Positions 42,565 through 52,574 of a DNA stretch of 64,000 bases are shown in pieces. Positions within the stretch are counted from its first letter, which is position 1; every line of letters starts with the position of its first letter. The stretch comes from Variovorax paradoxus (lineage in GTDB: Bacteria; Pseudomonadota; Gammaproteobacteria; Burkholderiales; Burkholderiaceae_C): contig NZ_JAGGNV010000060.1 of the NCBI RefSeq assembly GCF_018614955.1, positions 19,450-83,449 of the forward strand, written 5' to 3'. The translations under genes were made by a program, and so were the position numbers. The notes beneath the pieces are model-generated. The model did not search any database, had not been told where the DNA came from, and worked only from the letters and a program-made list of their open reading frames with translations.

Positions 42565-44279
42565 TGGTGGTTCTCCGGAACGAGGTGGTGGCCCGTGGCC
42601 TGGTCGAACACGGCCTGCGCCTGTTCGGCGGAGCTGCCGCGCCAGGCAACGATCTGGTCGGGGCGAATCAGGACGAGGGGCGCGTCGAACAAGTCGCGCA
42701 GCATGGGCTGCGGCAGCCGCACGATGCGCAGCTCCAGGCCGCGCATGTGCGCGAGCGCTTCGAACGGCGTCGTATCGGGCGGCTCGGAGCCCAGTGCGAG
42801 TACCGTCCAGTCGCGGCCGAACAGGTCGAACAGCGAACGGCCGTCCTCCAGCCAGGCATGCGGCGGCCGGCCGCCAGGACAAGCGGTGGGAACGTAGCGA
42901 TTGGGCTCATCAGGCGGCGCCGCCGTGCCATCGGCCACGATAACCGGCGATCCGTCATAGCGCCCGCCGAAAGTGACGCCGGGGATGTTGAACTCCAGGC
43001 GTGCGTGCGCGTCCAGATGCTCGGCCGCGGCGCGACGCTCGGCCGCGCCGCGCGCAGAGTCTTCCTCCAACTCGGGTCTGGCAGTGAACAGGCCCACTGA
43101 ATCGGCGAAGGATCTCGCATAGCCAGTGTTTCGTTCGGCCAGCGGGCGGCGTTCCGCCTCGTAGCTTTCCAGCAGCGCGGCGGGCGCCTGCTCGCGCAAC
43201 ACGGCCGCCAGCTTCCAGCCCAGGTTCACCGCGTCCTCAACTGCGGTGTTGTAGCCAAGGCCGCCGGTGGGCGTGAACAGATGCGCGGCATCGCCCGCGA
43301 CGAACACCCGGCCGCGCTGGAACTGCTTGGCGACGAGGGCGTGGCCGGCCTGCCAGATGCCCATCGACAGAATGTCGATCGGCACCTCGACCCCGACCGT
43401 CTGCGCGAAGATGCGCCGCGCATCGGCTTCGGTCCAGTCCTCCGGGTTTTCGTGGGGATGCACGGCGGCGTGAAAAGCGTACTCGGCGACGCCGTCCACC
43501 GACGCCATGAAGGCGCGCCGCTCATGATTGACCGCGACATACATCCAGGCCTTGGGATGTTTCAGTGCCGAAATGAACTGTGGCGACCGCAGATAGAGCG
43601 CGAACATCTTGCCGCCCATGAAATCGCGCTGAATGCCGGTGACTCCACCCCATTCGATTCCGAGCTCACTCCGCACGACGCTGCGCGGGCCGTCGGCCCC
43701 GACCAGGAACCTGGCCTTCACCTTCGCGTGGGGGCCGCCGTCCGTCGGTCGGATGCACGCATCGATGCCGCCGTAGGTTTCGGCGAAGTGTTCCAGCCGC
43801 CAGCCGTAGCGCACGTCGACCGTGGGCCACGCCTCGGCATGGCGGCGCAGTGCCGCCTCCACAAACTTCTGCGACACGCGGTGCGGCAACTCGGCAGCGC
43901 TCCACGAGCCGGTCATCGACTTGATCTTCTCGATCGCCTCCGCCGCCGTCGGCAGGTGGATGCGCGCCAGCTCATGGCCCGCGTACCGCGTGAAGTAGGC
44001 GATGTCGGTCGGGTGGTCGGCCGGCAGACCCAGGCTGCGGATCTCGTGCGCGAAGCCCAGGCGGCGGAAGTGCTCCATCGTGCGCGCCTGGGTGGCGTTG
44101 GCCTGCGGGTTGAAGGCGGTTCCCGGCTTCGCATCGACCAGCAGGCAGCGGATGCCTCTGCGGCCGAGCTCGTTGGCGAGCATCAGGCCGCACGGGCCGC
44201 CGCCCGCGATCAGGATTTCTGTGTCTGCCGCCCGTTGCTGCACGGGGGCCGTAGTATTGGTGGAATAGGTCATGGACAT
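42561..44279 (-). CDS. FAD-dependent aromatic monooxygenase (probable resorcinol 4-hydroxylase)
   Basis: A 572-residue group A flavin monooxygenase. GxGxxG is in ILIAGGGPCGLMLANELGRRG, the DG motif in FLVGADGPRSVVRSELG, and the GD motif in FVAGDAAHLFTPTGGLGYN. The C-terminal thioredoxin-like domain of about 150 residues is like those of PheA/TfdB/MhpA enzymes. Since it forms an operon with hydroxyquinol dioxygenase and maleylacetate reductase, resorcinol or another phenol convertible to hydroxyquinol is the likely substrate. The operon is divergent from a MarR gene and probably controlled by it. Confidence 0.85.
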   Translation of the reverse strand: MSMTYSTNTTAPVQQRAADTEILIAGGGPCGLMLANELGRRGIRCLLVDAKPGTAFNPQANATQARTMEHFRRLGFAHEIRSLGLPADHPTDIAYFTRYAGHELARIHLPTAAEAIEKIKSMTGSWSAAELPHRVSQKFVEAALRRHAEAWPTVDVRYGWRLEHFAETYGGIDACIRPTDGGPHAKVKARFLVGADGPRSVVRSELGIEWGGVTGIQRDFMGGKMFALYLRSPQFISALKHPKAWMYVAVNHERRAFMASVDGVAEYAFHAAVHPHENPEDWTEADARRIFAQTVGVEVPIDILSMGIWQAGHALVAKQFQRGRVFVAGDAAHLFTPTGGLGYNTAVEDAVNLGWKLAAVLREQAPAALLESYEAERRPLAERNTGYARSFADSVGLFTARPELEEDSARGAAERRAAAEHLDAHARLEFNIPGVTFGGRYDGSPVIVADGTAAPPDEPNRYVPTACPGGRPPHAWLEDGRSLFDLFGRDWTVLALGSEPPDTTPFEALAHMRGLELRIVRLPQPMLRDLFDAPLVLIRPDQIVAWRGSSAEQAQAVFDQATGHHLVPENHQ

Positions 44280-44329
44280 AGGCCGTATGGGCTCGGCATC
44301 GCCGCTAAGCGTTGGCTTCGCATGGATGC

Positions 44330-44342
44330 TTAGGTTACCTAA
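44330..44342. promoter_or_regulatory. Perfect palindrome, probable MarR operator
   Basis: TTAGGTTACCTAA is a 13-bp perfect palindrome about central T, placed between the divergent monooxygenase (start 44279) and MarR gene (start 44364). It sits close to an AT-rich ACTATATG -10-like stretch of the MarR promoter. Confidence 0.6.
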
Positions 44343-44363
44343 CTATATGAGGATTGCAAGACT

Positions 44364-44858
44364 TTGAGGAATTCCCCTACGCCCGTAAAGGGAGCCCGCA
44401 TCGACGAGCGCTGGCGCATTGACAACATCGGCCGCCTGCTCAGCAGCGCACTGCGTCGCTTCGAGGAGCGCGTCATGTCGCTGATGACCGAGCGTGGCCA
44501 TGCCCAGACGCGCCGCTCGCATGTCAACCTCACGCGCCACCTCGATGTCGGCGGTACGCGCATCACGGAACTTGCCCGGCGCGCCGCGATGACGAACGCG
44601 GCGATGACCGAGCTGATCGACCAATGCGAATCGATCGGGCTCGTCGAGCGGCTGGCCGATCCCGCGGACAAGCGCGTGCGTATCGTCCGGTTCACGCCGG
44701 GTGGGGAAAAATGGCTGAAGGACTTCGGCCGCGCAGTGGTGCAGGCGCAGCGCGAGATGTCGAAGGAGGTTGGTGAACACGAGTTGTCTGTCGTGCTGGC
44801 AGCGCTGGCGCGCTACGCAGGCACAGGCGGGGAGAGTTGGTCGCTCGGTGCGCCGTGA
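44364..44858 (+). CDS. MarR-family regulator
   Basis: A 164-residue winged-helix protein. The central part shows TRITELARRAAMTNAAMTEL (recognition helix), IGLVERLADPADKRVRIVRF (wing) and TPGGEKWL, as usual for MarR proteins. The start is TTG at 44364 with GAGG upstream; the next internal ATG would remove the first dimerisation helix. It is divergent from the hydroxyquinol operon, whose phenolic substrate or intermediate is the likely inducer. Confidence 0.82.
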   Translation: MRNSPTPVKGARIDERWRIDNIGRLLSSALRRFEERVMSLMTERGHAQTRRSHVNLTRHLDVGGTRITELARRAAMTNAAMTELIDQCESIGLVERLADPADKRVRIVRFTPGGEKWLKDFGRAVVQAQREMSKEVGEHELSVVLAALARYAGTGGESWSLGAP

Positions 44859-45499
44859 GTGCCGGAAGTTCTCTCGTAGGGGTCGCGCCACTGTCGTGCG
44901 CGCCTCCCAGTGCGTTCGTTCTCGGCGTCGCGGACTTACTGCTCAAGGCTGCGCTGTGGCGCTCATCTCCTAGGGACGACCAGGTCTCGCGCTCCTTCGC
45001 GCAGGCGCGGACAACGACACAGAAAGGTCTCTCCGGAGCGCGGGGGCTATCGACTGAAAACCCCCATGGTCCGAATGCTCCAGGCCGGAGGAAGTCGACC
45101 ATCATGACAAGGAAGCGGGCGCGGCTCAGCGGCTCATGCGAGCAATGCTGGGCGTGTGCATGGCCCTTGCCGTCGGTTGGCACCTGCGTTTGGATGGAAG
45201 AAGACTCGCCGCTACCGCCAGCCTCGACCGACGCGAGCTGTTGGTGCTGGCCGCTGGCGCCGATTCGTCTGATCGGCGCGACGCGGACTTCGGCAGTCGG
45301 CCAGGTTGACCGAACCGAAGCCCGCGCCGTACTCAGCCGCAAGCTCAGCGAGTGCGAAAAGCTTCAAAAGACTTCGCCTCCAGGTCCAGGCGCGCCAAGC
45401 TGGCGACAGATCATGCCAATGTCGATTTCATCGTTCTCAGCAAATCGTTGGCGACGCCTCCTTCGTCGCTATCAGGTTCCATTCGAGCAGCGGTGCGGA
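44859..45499. other. Region without supported gene
   Basis: The frames here are not conserved to my eye and change phase often. It separates the resorcinol and gentisate clusters and probably holds decayed insertion sequences. Confidence 0.4.
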
Positions 45500-45690
45500 C
45501 TGTTGATCAAGGAGTCGGGAACCATCACTGCCGTCACCGACGGTGCATGTGAGTTTGATACGGCTGCCGCGGGCAGCGCGTTGACGCCGGCGCGCGGATT
45601 CTGGACTGGTTCCATGTCGCCATGAAACTTTGGGCGGCGCAGATGTCGGCTGTGATGCCGAGCCTTAAGCGCGCGGTGATTCCGTCTTGA
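45500..45690 (+). mobile_element. Transposase scrap (ISKra4-like)
   Basis: One frame reads IKESGTITAVTDGACEFDTA; after a shift, another reads ILDWFHVAMKLWAAQMSAV and stops at about 45690. The DWFH(V/I)(A/S)M wording is typical of ISKra4-family transposases. Both flanks are lost. Confidence 0.45.
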
Positions 45691-45726
45691 CGACGGTCCT
45701 TTCGATTAAGCGTGCGGCCATTTCGA

Positions 45727-46422
45727 TCATTGTGGCGGGACGGCGATGCCGATGCGCATGGAAGCTATCCCTTCGATGCTGGCTTCGACACGGTCGCCGG
45801 GAATGACGGAGCCGACACCAGCAGGCGTTCCGGTATAAATGAGGTCGCCAGGCACGAGGCGGTACTGCTGCGACAGCTGGCTCACAATCTCGTCGCATGC
45901 CCAGATCAACTGGGCAAGATCTCCGCGCTGGCGCAACTGGCCGTTCACCCGCAACTCGATCGCTCCGCGTACCGGCAATTGGCCATTGATCGGCACCAGG
46001 TCCCCACAAGGCGCCGAATGGTCGAACGATTTGCCGATCTCCCATGGCCGGCCGCTCTTGCGAGCCTGGATCTGCACATCGCGCCGGGTCAGGTCGATCC
46101 CGACGGAAGCGGCCCACACATGCGCCGCAGCATCCGCGCGTGCGATATTGCTTCCCTCGCGGCCGATGGCAAGAACCAGTTCGACCTCATGCTGGAAGTC
46201 CGACGTGCAGGAAGGGTAGGGCACAACCCCGCCGTCGTGAACGATCGCGTCCGCGGGCTTCTGGAAGAAGAACGGCGGCTCCCGTGTGTCACCCCCCATT
46301 TCGAGGATATGGTCGGTGTAGTTCCGCCCGACGCAGTAGATTCGCCGAACGGGGAAGGCGCCGCCGCCGCGGACGGGCACTGTGGGGATGCGCGGTGCAT
46401 CGAGAACCAGGTTTCCTATCAA
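45727..46422 (-). CDS. Fumarylpyruvate hydrolase (FAH family)
   Basis: A 231-residue FAH-family protein. Metal ligands are the Glu pair in HEVELVLAIG and Asp in SVGIDLTRRD. Other family motifs are YCVGRNYTDHILEMGG, FFFQKPADAIV and YTGTPAGVGSVIPGD. Size and context fit fumarylpyruvate hydrolase, which gives fumarate and pyruvate in the gentisate pathway. Its start overlaps the gentisate dioxygenase stop by 4 bp. No maleylpyruvate isomerase gene is visible nearby, although that step is normally needed before this enzyme unless maleylpyruvate is cut directly. Confidence 0.85.
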   Translation of the reverse strand: MIGNLVLDAPRIPTVPVRGGGAFPVRRIYCVGRNYTDHILEMGGDTREPPFFFQKPADAIVHDGGVVPYPSCTSDFQHEVELVLAIGREGSNIARADAAAHVWAASVGIDLTRRDVQIQARKSGRPWEIGKSFDHSAPCGDLVPINGQLPVRGAIELRVNGQLRQRGDLAQLIWACDEIVSQLSQQYRLVPGDLIYTGTPAGVGSVIPGDRVEASIEGIASMRIGIAVPPQ

Positions 46423-47498
46423 AGTTTCTCCTCGTGTAGCAAGTCAAGCTTTTCCTGTACCGCCCGGTCGGAATAACTGAAGAGCACTGCGTCGGTTAAC
46501 GCCGTGTGCTCCACCGTGGTCCAGCTCGGCATGACGAAAATGTCGTGCGGGCCCCACTCGAACTCCGCCGTGCCGACGACACTGCGCCCGGTGCCTTCCA
46601 CGACGACGAAGGCCGTGCTGTCCGTGCTGCGGTAGGGGCGGCTCTTGAATCCGCGCGGCAGCAATTGCATGCAGGTGGCAATGGTGGGAATGGCCCAGCC
46701 GCCGCTCACCGGGTTGATGTAGCGCATCTTGTGGCCGTGCCAGGCGTCGATTTCACGGAATCGCGACAGGCGATCCAGCGCCTCGCGTGTGCGGTCGTAC
46801 GGATAGTTGAAGATCGGTGAGGTCTGTGACTTCGACACGTGGCCCACCGGAAGCAAGTTGGTGCCGGCTTCGGCCCAGGCCGCACCTTCCGGCCGCGTGA
46901 GAGGATGACGATCGCCCTCGTAGCCCTCGCGGAAACTCGCCGCCATCAGGTTCACGATGTGCATGTCCAGACCATCCAGCCAGACCATCGGCGCATCGCT
47001 TTCATTGCCGTGGTCGTGCCAGGTCCAGGAGGGCGTGATGACGAAGTCGCCCGGGCGCATGGTGGTGCGTTCGCCGGCGACGGCCGTATACGCATCCCGC
47101 CCTTCAATGATGAACCTCAGAGCGCTGGCCACATGCCGATGCGGAGGTGCGGTCTCGCCCGGGAGGATGATCTGCAGCCCGCCAAACATGCTCTGCGTGA
47201 TGCGCGATTGGCCCCGCAGTCCGGGGTTTTCGAGGACGAGCACGCGACGCTCAGCCTCCTTGGTACTGATCAACTCGCACGCCTCGATCAAGTACGGCCG
47301 CACATCGGCGTACTTCCACAGGTGGGGAATGCAGCCTGGCTGCGGCATTTCGGTGACGAGGCCGTGCAGCACGCGCCAGAGCGGCGCGAGGCTCTGTGCG
47401 CCAGCGCGGCCATAGAAGTCCTGGCGGCCGGCTTCCGCTTCCGGGTCTACCGATGAAACCATGCCGCTGTCTGCGGCCGCCGTGTTGGCTCTCAACAT
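46419..47498 (-). CDS. Gentisate 1,2-dioxygenase
   Basis: A 359-residue bicupin. The first cupin contains PPHRHVASALRFIIEG (His-x-His iron ligands) and PSWTWHDHGNES. The second has FVVVEGTGRSVVG and FEWGPHDIFVMPSW. The N-terminal FYGRAGAQSLAPLWRVLH is typical. It opens gentisate between C1 and C2 to maleylpyruvate. It forms an operon with the hydrolase downstream and lies 52 bp after the livF-like gene, so the transporter and the ring-cleavage genes are probably transcribed together from the promoter at about 51 kb. Confidence 0.9.
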   Translation of the reverse strand: MLRANTAAADSGMVSSVDPEAEAGRQDFYGRAGAQSLAPLWRVLHGLVTEMPQPGCIPHLWKYADVRPYLIEACELISTKEAERRVLVLENPGLRGQSRITQSMFGGLQIILPGETAPPHRHVASALRFIIEGRDAYTAVAGERTTMRPGDFVITPSWTWHDHGNESDAPMVWLDGLDMHIVNLMAASFREGYEGDRHPLTRPEGAAWAEAGTNLLPVGHVSKSQTSPIFNYPYDRTREALDRLSRFREIDAWHGHKMRYINPVSGGWAIPTIATCMQLLPRGFKSRPYRSTDSTAFVVVEGTGRSVVGTAEFEWGPHDIFVMPSWTTVEHTALTDAVLFSYSDRAVQEKLDLLHEEKL

Positions 47499-47549
47499 GC
47501 GATCTCCTGCATTAAATTCGTGCAGCCAGTGGGTACCCGCGGACGCCTT

Positions 47550-48259
47550 TCAGACGCCGAGGTATTGATGGACAACGTCCGGATGTTGCTGAAGGGTGGC
47601 GGAGTCGCCATGCCAGACCGTGCGGCCTTTGTCGATAACGTAGTGCCGATCCGCCAGCGTGAGTAAGTTGCGAACGTTCTTGTCGATGACGATTTGCGCC
47701 AGTCCTGCTGCCTTCAGGGCGCGTAGCGTGCGCCAGATCTCTTCGCGAATGACCGGCGCCAGTCCTTCCGTTGCCTCGTCCAGCACCAGGAGCTTCGGAT
47801 TGGTCATCAGCGCTCGGCCGATGGCGAGCATCTGCTGCTCGCCGCCGGACAGCTGCCATCCCAGGTTTTCCCGACGCTCCTTCAAACGGGGGAACAGGCC
47901 GTAGACGCGCTCGAGCGTCCACGGCTGCTGAGCGTCCGCTGCTTGCCGTGCCGTTGCCAAGAGGTTTTCCTGCACCGTCAGCTGGGCGAAGATCTGGCGC
48001 CCTTCGGGCACGAGCGCCAGTCCCTGCCTTGCGATGCAGTGCGAAGGAGCACCTTGCATCGCGCGCCCTGCAATTGCGATGCTGCCGGCTGTGGCTGGAA
48101 GCATCCCGAACAGGCACTTGACGGTGGTTGACCTGCCCATTCCGTTGCGGCCCAGGAGCGTCACAACTTCACCGGGCCGCACGTCGAAACTCACGCCGAA
48201 GAGTACACGTGCGTGCCCGTAGGCCGCCTGCAGGTTGGACACGGACAGCAAGGTGTCGT

Positions 48260-48263
<4 letters not shown>
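47550..48263 (-). CDS. livF: LivF-like ABC transporter ATPase with altered Walker A
   Basis: A 237-residue ATPase. Signature LSGGEQQMLAIGRALM and Walker B LLVLDEATEGLAP are normal. Walker A reads GRNGMGRST, with Arg at position 44 (codon AGG, 48134-48132) where nearly all ABC ATPases have Lys. ATP hydrolysis by this subunit may be impaired. Its partner LivG is intact. It belongs to a HAAT (branched-chain amino-acid-type) transporter, a group often used for aromatic acids. Confidence 0.88.
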
Positions 48264-49005
<742 letters not shown>

Positions 49006-49024
<19 letters not shown>

Positions 49025-50037
49025 GCCGTCGCGGTGGGCAACGCTCCGATTCGGGGCTCCTGCACGCGTTTACGGCACCAACGCGGGCGCCGTGCCTGCG
49101 CGTTGGCAGCCAGTCCCGAAATCCCCTGTTTCCCAAGCAAAGCCATGGCCACGATGACAGGCCCGAACAGCACCATCCAATGTTCCGTGAATGCCTTGAG
49201 CACTTCCTCCAGCCCGAGGTAGGCCAGTGCGCCCAGGACTGGACCCATGACCGTGCCGATCCCGCCGAGTACTACCATCACGATCAGCTCGCCAGACACC
49301 GTCCACGCCATCGTTCCGGGCGAAGCGAAGGCATTCAGGTTGGCGAGCAGCAGGCCCGCCATGCCGCACAGCATGCCGGAAAGCACGTAGGCGGCGAGCT
49401 GGAAGCGTCGGGCGTCGAGGCCGATGGCATCGATGCGCCGCGCATTCTGCTGGGCTCCGCGCAAGACCATGCCGAACGGCGCCTGCCGCATCCGGGCGAT
49501 CCAGGCCGTCAGCAGGACGAGTAGTGCGAGGGAAGCGCCATACACGGTTGTCGGTGAGCCCAGGTCGACGGGTCCGAAGCGGCTGGTCATGGTGATCGCG
49601 ACCCCATCGTCGCCACCGAAGTTCTTCAGGCTCACGAAGACGAAGTACGCCATCTGGGCGAATGCGAGCGTGATCATGATGAAAGCGATGCCGGAGGTGC
49701 GTAGGCTGATTGCGCCGGTAACCAGCGCAGCCAGACCGGACGTGCCCAGGCAGAGTGCAAGGTGGAGCCAGCCATTGCCGACACCGAAAAACGATGGCAG
49801 CGCCACCGAGTAGGCGCCAAGTCCCAGGAACAAGGCATGGCCGAAGCTCACCAGGCCGCCCATCCCCAATGCCACGTTGAGCGCGCTGGCAGCAATCGCG
49901 TAGATCATGATGCGCGCGAAGAATCCGATCCAGAAAGGTTGTTCGATTGCCATCGCACCGAAGGGCAGGACCGCCAGCAGGGCGAACAGTGCCGCCGCGC
50001 CGAGGGCGCCGGGGCTTTTCCAGGCGGCGCGCATCAA
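49006..50037 (-). CDS. livM: LivM-like ABC transporter permease
   Basis: A 343-residue membrane protein with about 8-9 hydrophobic helices. Typical BPD_transp_2 motifs are ALNVALGMGGLVSFGHALFL, LRTSGIAFIMITLAFAQM and ELIVMVVLGGIGTVMGPVLG. It forms the channel with LivH. The tail after about residue 310 is basic (RRPRWCRKRVQ). It overlaps livH by 4 bp. Confidence 0.9.
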
Positions 50038-50951
50038 CGTGCTCCTCGCCGGATGGCAAACAGCCCCTGGGGTCGCACCGCGAGCACGATCGCCATCACG
50101 AGGTACACGCTCATTGAGGCCAGGGCCGGTCCCGCCGCATCAGCCACCGAACGATCGGTCAGTTGGCGCATCAACTCCGGGAGGTAGGCACGACCCAAGG
50201 TGTCCACCAACCCGACCAGCAGCGCCGCATAAAACGCACCGCTGACGGATCCGATGCCGCCGATCACGATAACCACCAGCGTCGTGATAAGGACGCTGTC
50301 TCCCATGCCTGATTGGACCGCCAGAATGGGAGCTGCCATCGCACCTGCGAGGCCGGCCAGCATCGCACCGGCCGCGAACAGCGCGGCGTTCAGTAGCCGG
50401 ATGTTGACACCCAGCGCGGCGACCATCGCGGGGTTCTGCGCGCCCGCTCGGATCAGCATGCCGACGCGCGTCTTCTGCATCAACCACCAGCAGGCCAAGG
50501 CGACGGTGAGGCCGACGGCGATGATGGCGAAGCGGTAGGACGGGTAACTGAAGCCATGAAAGTCGACGGTGCTGGAGAGCGCTTCTGGAACCTGCACGAA
50601 GTATGGCTGGGGTCCCCAGATGACCCGCACGAGTTCGTTGAAGAACATGACCAGGCCAAAGGTGGCGAGGACATGGTCCAGGTGATCGCGGCGGTACAGG
50701 CGCGATACCGCGATCCACTCCAGGGCGAAGCCCAGCAGCAACGTGCTCATGCAAGCTGCCAGGACCGCGAAGGAAAACGAACCGCTGCCCGCATAGGCGA
50801 CGGCCGCCGCATATGCGCCCACCATGTAGATGGAGCCGTGGGCCAGGTTCACGAAGCTCATGATCCCGAAGACGAGCGTCAGACCCGCAGCGAGCAGGAA
50901 CAACAGGACGCCCAGCTGGATGCCGTTGAGGACCTGTGCGATCAGTAGCAT
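50034..50951 (-). CDS. livH: LivH-like ABC transporter permease
   Basis: A 305-residue membrane protein with about 8 helices. Motifs: LNGIQLGVLLFLLAAGLTLV, FGIMSFVNLAHGSIYMVGAY and VIVIGGIGSVSGAFYAALLV. AAGGAGACAACA precedes the ATG at 50951, so upstream ATGs are not needed. It is the first gene of the leftward livH-M-G-F-gentisate operon. A 31-bp motif shared with the promoter of the rightward operon at 52575 lies 72 bp upstream. Confidence 0.9.
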   Translation of the reverse strand: MLLIAQVLNGIQLGVLLFLLAAGLTLVFGIMSFVNLAHGSIYMVGAYAAAVAYAGSGSFSFAVLAACMSTLLLGFALEWIAVSRLYRRDHLDHVLATFGLVMFFNELVRVIWGPQPYFVQVPEALSSTVDFHGFSYPSYRFAIIAVGLTVALACWWLMQKTRVGMLIRAGAQNPAMVAALGVNIRLLNAALFAAGAMLAGLAGAMAAPILAVQSGMGDSVLITTLVVIVIGGIGSVSGAFYAALLVGLVDTLGRAYLPELMRQLTDRSVADAAGPALASMSVYLVMAIVLAVRPQGLFAIRRGAR

Positions 50952-51023
50952 TGTTGTCTCCTTCATTAAAACGGGCCATTGGCACATGGCTCTGCCGCGG
51001 ATTGTCTGGCACGGTCAGCATCG

Positions 51024-51054
51024 AATCCATACCGATGCATCGATTCCGTGGAAT
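51024..51054 (-). promoter_or_regulatory. 31-bp motif, copy A (livH promoter)
   Basis: On the minus strand this reads ATTCCACGGAATCGATGCAT, then CGGTATGGATT. It matches copy B at 52497 in 28 of 31 positions and points toward livH as copy B points toward the gene at 52575. Shared orientation relative to transcription suggests an activator site of the LysR protein encoded next to copy B. Confidence 0.72.
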
Positions 51055-51056
51055 AA

Positions 51057-51554
51057 GTGAGAGTGATACTTGGCGGCGGGCCCCTGCAGGGGCATACGGC
51101 CGTGAGGCCGAGACTTCGGCGGTCGATGCTCTTAGACCAGTCACCGTCGTTACAGATCGAGTCCCTGAAAGTGGCGCGTCAGGAAATCGATGAACAAACG
51201 GCGGTTGATGCTGCCGGGTCTGGTAGGCGTTCAGGTTGACCGTGAGCTAGGCGCGCCCATTCGGTCAGCATGGGAACGAGGCGTCCTGCCACGATGTCGT
51301 CGTGCATGTTCTATGTGGGCTGGACCAGGATTCCGGCCCAGCGCGGGCTGTCGCGCAGAGGACTTGGTCCTCGCTGGAATGGATCGTCCCGATGATCGGC
51401 ACGGTGGAGTTGTTCAAGGCCCACGCGACGCTGGAATAGACCGAGCCGAAGGCGATGCGCTCGCGCCGTCGCCACAGAACGCCTGCGCAGGCATGCACGC
51501 CTGGAATTCAGCATCCCGGGCGTGACGCTCGGCGCCATGGCCAAGGTGACCGGC
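51057..51554. other. Region with possible decayed gene
   Basis: About 500 bases without an intact gene. A leftward stretch at about 51380-51490 (SSVAWALNNSTVPIIGTIHS) resembles the C-terminal part of aldo/keto reductases and may be a remnant. Confidence 0.35.
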
Positions 51555-52448
51555 TCATTCTGAGCCGCACACCTGCACGACCAACTCTCGCAGCCACTTG
51601 TTGGCGGGCTCGCGGTGGTATCGGTCATGCCAATAGATCGCGACCTCGATTTCGGGCAGTTGCAACGGGTGCGGAACGATCTTCAGATCGAAGTGGGGTG
51701 CCAAGGTTTTCGCCAGCACCTCCGGCACCGACCACAGTAGGTCGGAGCCGATGACGAAGTGGGGCGCCGAAAGGTATTGCGGTAGGCGTACGCGGATGCG
51801 GTTGCGCGCACCGGCTGCATGGAGCGCGCGCTCGAGCTGGGTATGACCACTGCCGGAACTTTCCACCAGCAGATGCTCGGCCTCGCTGAACTTTTCCGGC
51901 GTGAGCCTTTTGCGTGCCAGAGGATGGCCGGTTCGCATCACGCATACATAGTTCTGCTTGAACAGGAGGCGCCGATGGATGCCGCTTTCGAGCGACGGCA
52001 GGAAACCCATCGCGAAGTCGATCTGGCCGCTGGCCATGCCTGCCACCGTTTCAGGTAGCGGCCGGAAGAGCGTCTGAAGCCGGATGCCTGGCGCCGTCCT
52101 GCCGAGTGCTGTGACGATTCGCGGCAGCAAGTGAGCCTCTCCGACGTCGCGCGTCCGCACAGTAAACATGCGGCGTGCAGTGGCCGGGTCGAAGCGGCCC
52201 CGCTCGACCCTGGTCTTACGCACCATGGCCAGAGCATCCAGCAACTGCGGTGCGAGATCGACGGCGAGGGGCGTCGGCTCCATTCTGCGGCCGACCAGCG
52301 TGAAAAGCTTGTCGCCGTACTCGTCGCGCAAGCGCTTGAGCGAGCCGCTGACCGCGGCCTGCGTGAGCCCGAGGCGCTCGGCGGCCACCGTCACCGAGCG
52401 ATCGCGCCAAAGTGCTTCGAATGCATACAGCAGATTGAGGTCCTTCAT
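51555..52448 (-). CDS. LysR-type regulator
   Basis: A 297-residue protein. The winged HTH is at about 1-60 (LLYAFEALWRDRSVTVAAER, LGLTQAAVSGSLKRLRDEYG) and the periplasmic-binding-like effector domain follows (DFAMGFLPSLESGIHRRLLF, FVIGSDLLWSVPEVLA). The opening MKDLNLLYAFEALWRDRS is typical of the NodD/NahR/PcpR/DntR branch, many of which sense aromatic compounds. It is divergent from the operon at 52575 and probably acts at both 31-bp motifs. Confidence 0.88.
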   Translation of the reverse strand: MKDLNLLYAFEALWRDRSVTVAAERLGLTQAAVSGSLKRLRDEYGDKLFTLVGRRMEPTPLAVDLAPQLLDALAMVRKTRVERGRFDPATARRMFTVRTRDVGEAHLLPRIVTALGRTAPGIRLQTLFRPLPETVAGMASGQIDFAMGFLPSLESGIHRRLLFKQNYVCVMRTGHPLARKRLTPEKFSEAEHLLVESSGSGHTQLERALHAAGARNRIRVRLPQYLSAPHFVIGSDLLWSVPEVLAKTLAPHFDLKIVPHPLQLPEIEVAIYWHDRYHREPANKWLRELVVQVCGSE

Positions 52449-52496
52449 TGCAATCGAGTCCCGCCAGGTGTAGTTTGTGAACTATCAGCGATACCT

Positions 52497-52527
52497 ATAC
52501 CACGGAATCGGCGCATCGGTATGGATT
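52497..52527 (+). promoter_or_regulatory. 31-bp motif, copy B (between lysR and catabolic operon)
   Basis: Reads ATACCACGGAATCGGCGCAT, then CGGTATGGATT. ATACC and GGTAT at its ends form a dyad. It lies 47 bp before the dehydrogenase start and 48 bp from the lysR start, where an LTTR site is expected. Confidence 0.72.
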
Positions 52528-52574
52528 TGTTCGCCGTTCGCCCACAGAATGCCTCCATACCAATAGGAGACAGC

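Noticed and set aside
41782..42897. 371-codon rightward frame opposite hydroxyquinol dioxygenase
   Set aside because: No motif; the opposite strand has clear dioxygenase ligands.
44837..45625. 262-codon rightward frame after marR
   Set aside because: Only its last part resembles a transposase scrap; the rest has no coding likeness and no ribosome-binding site.
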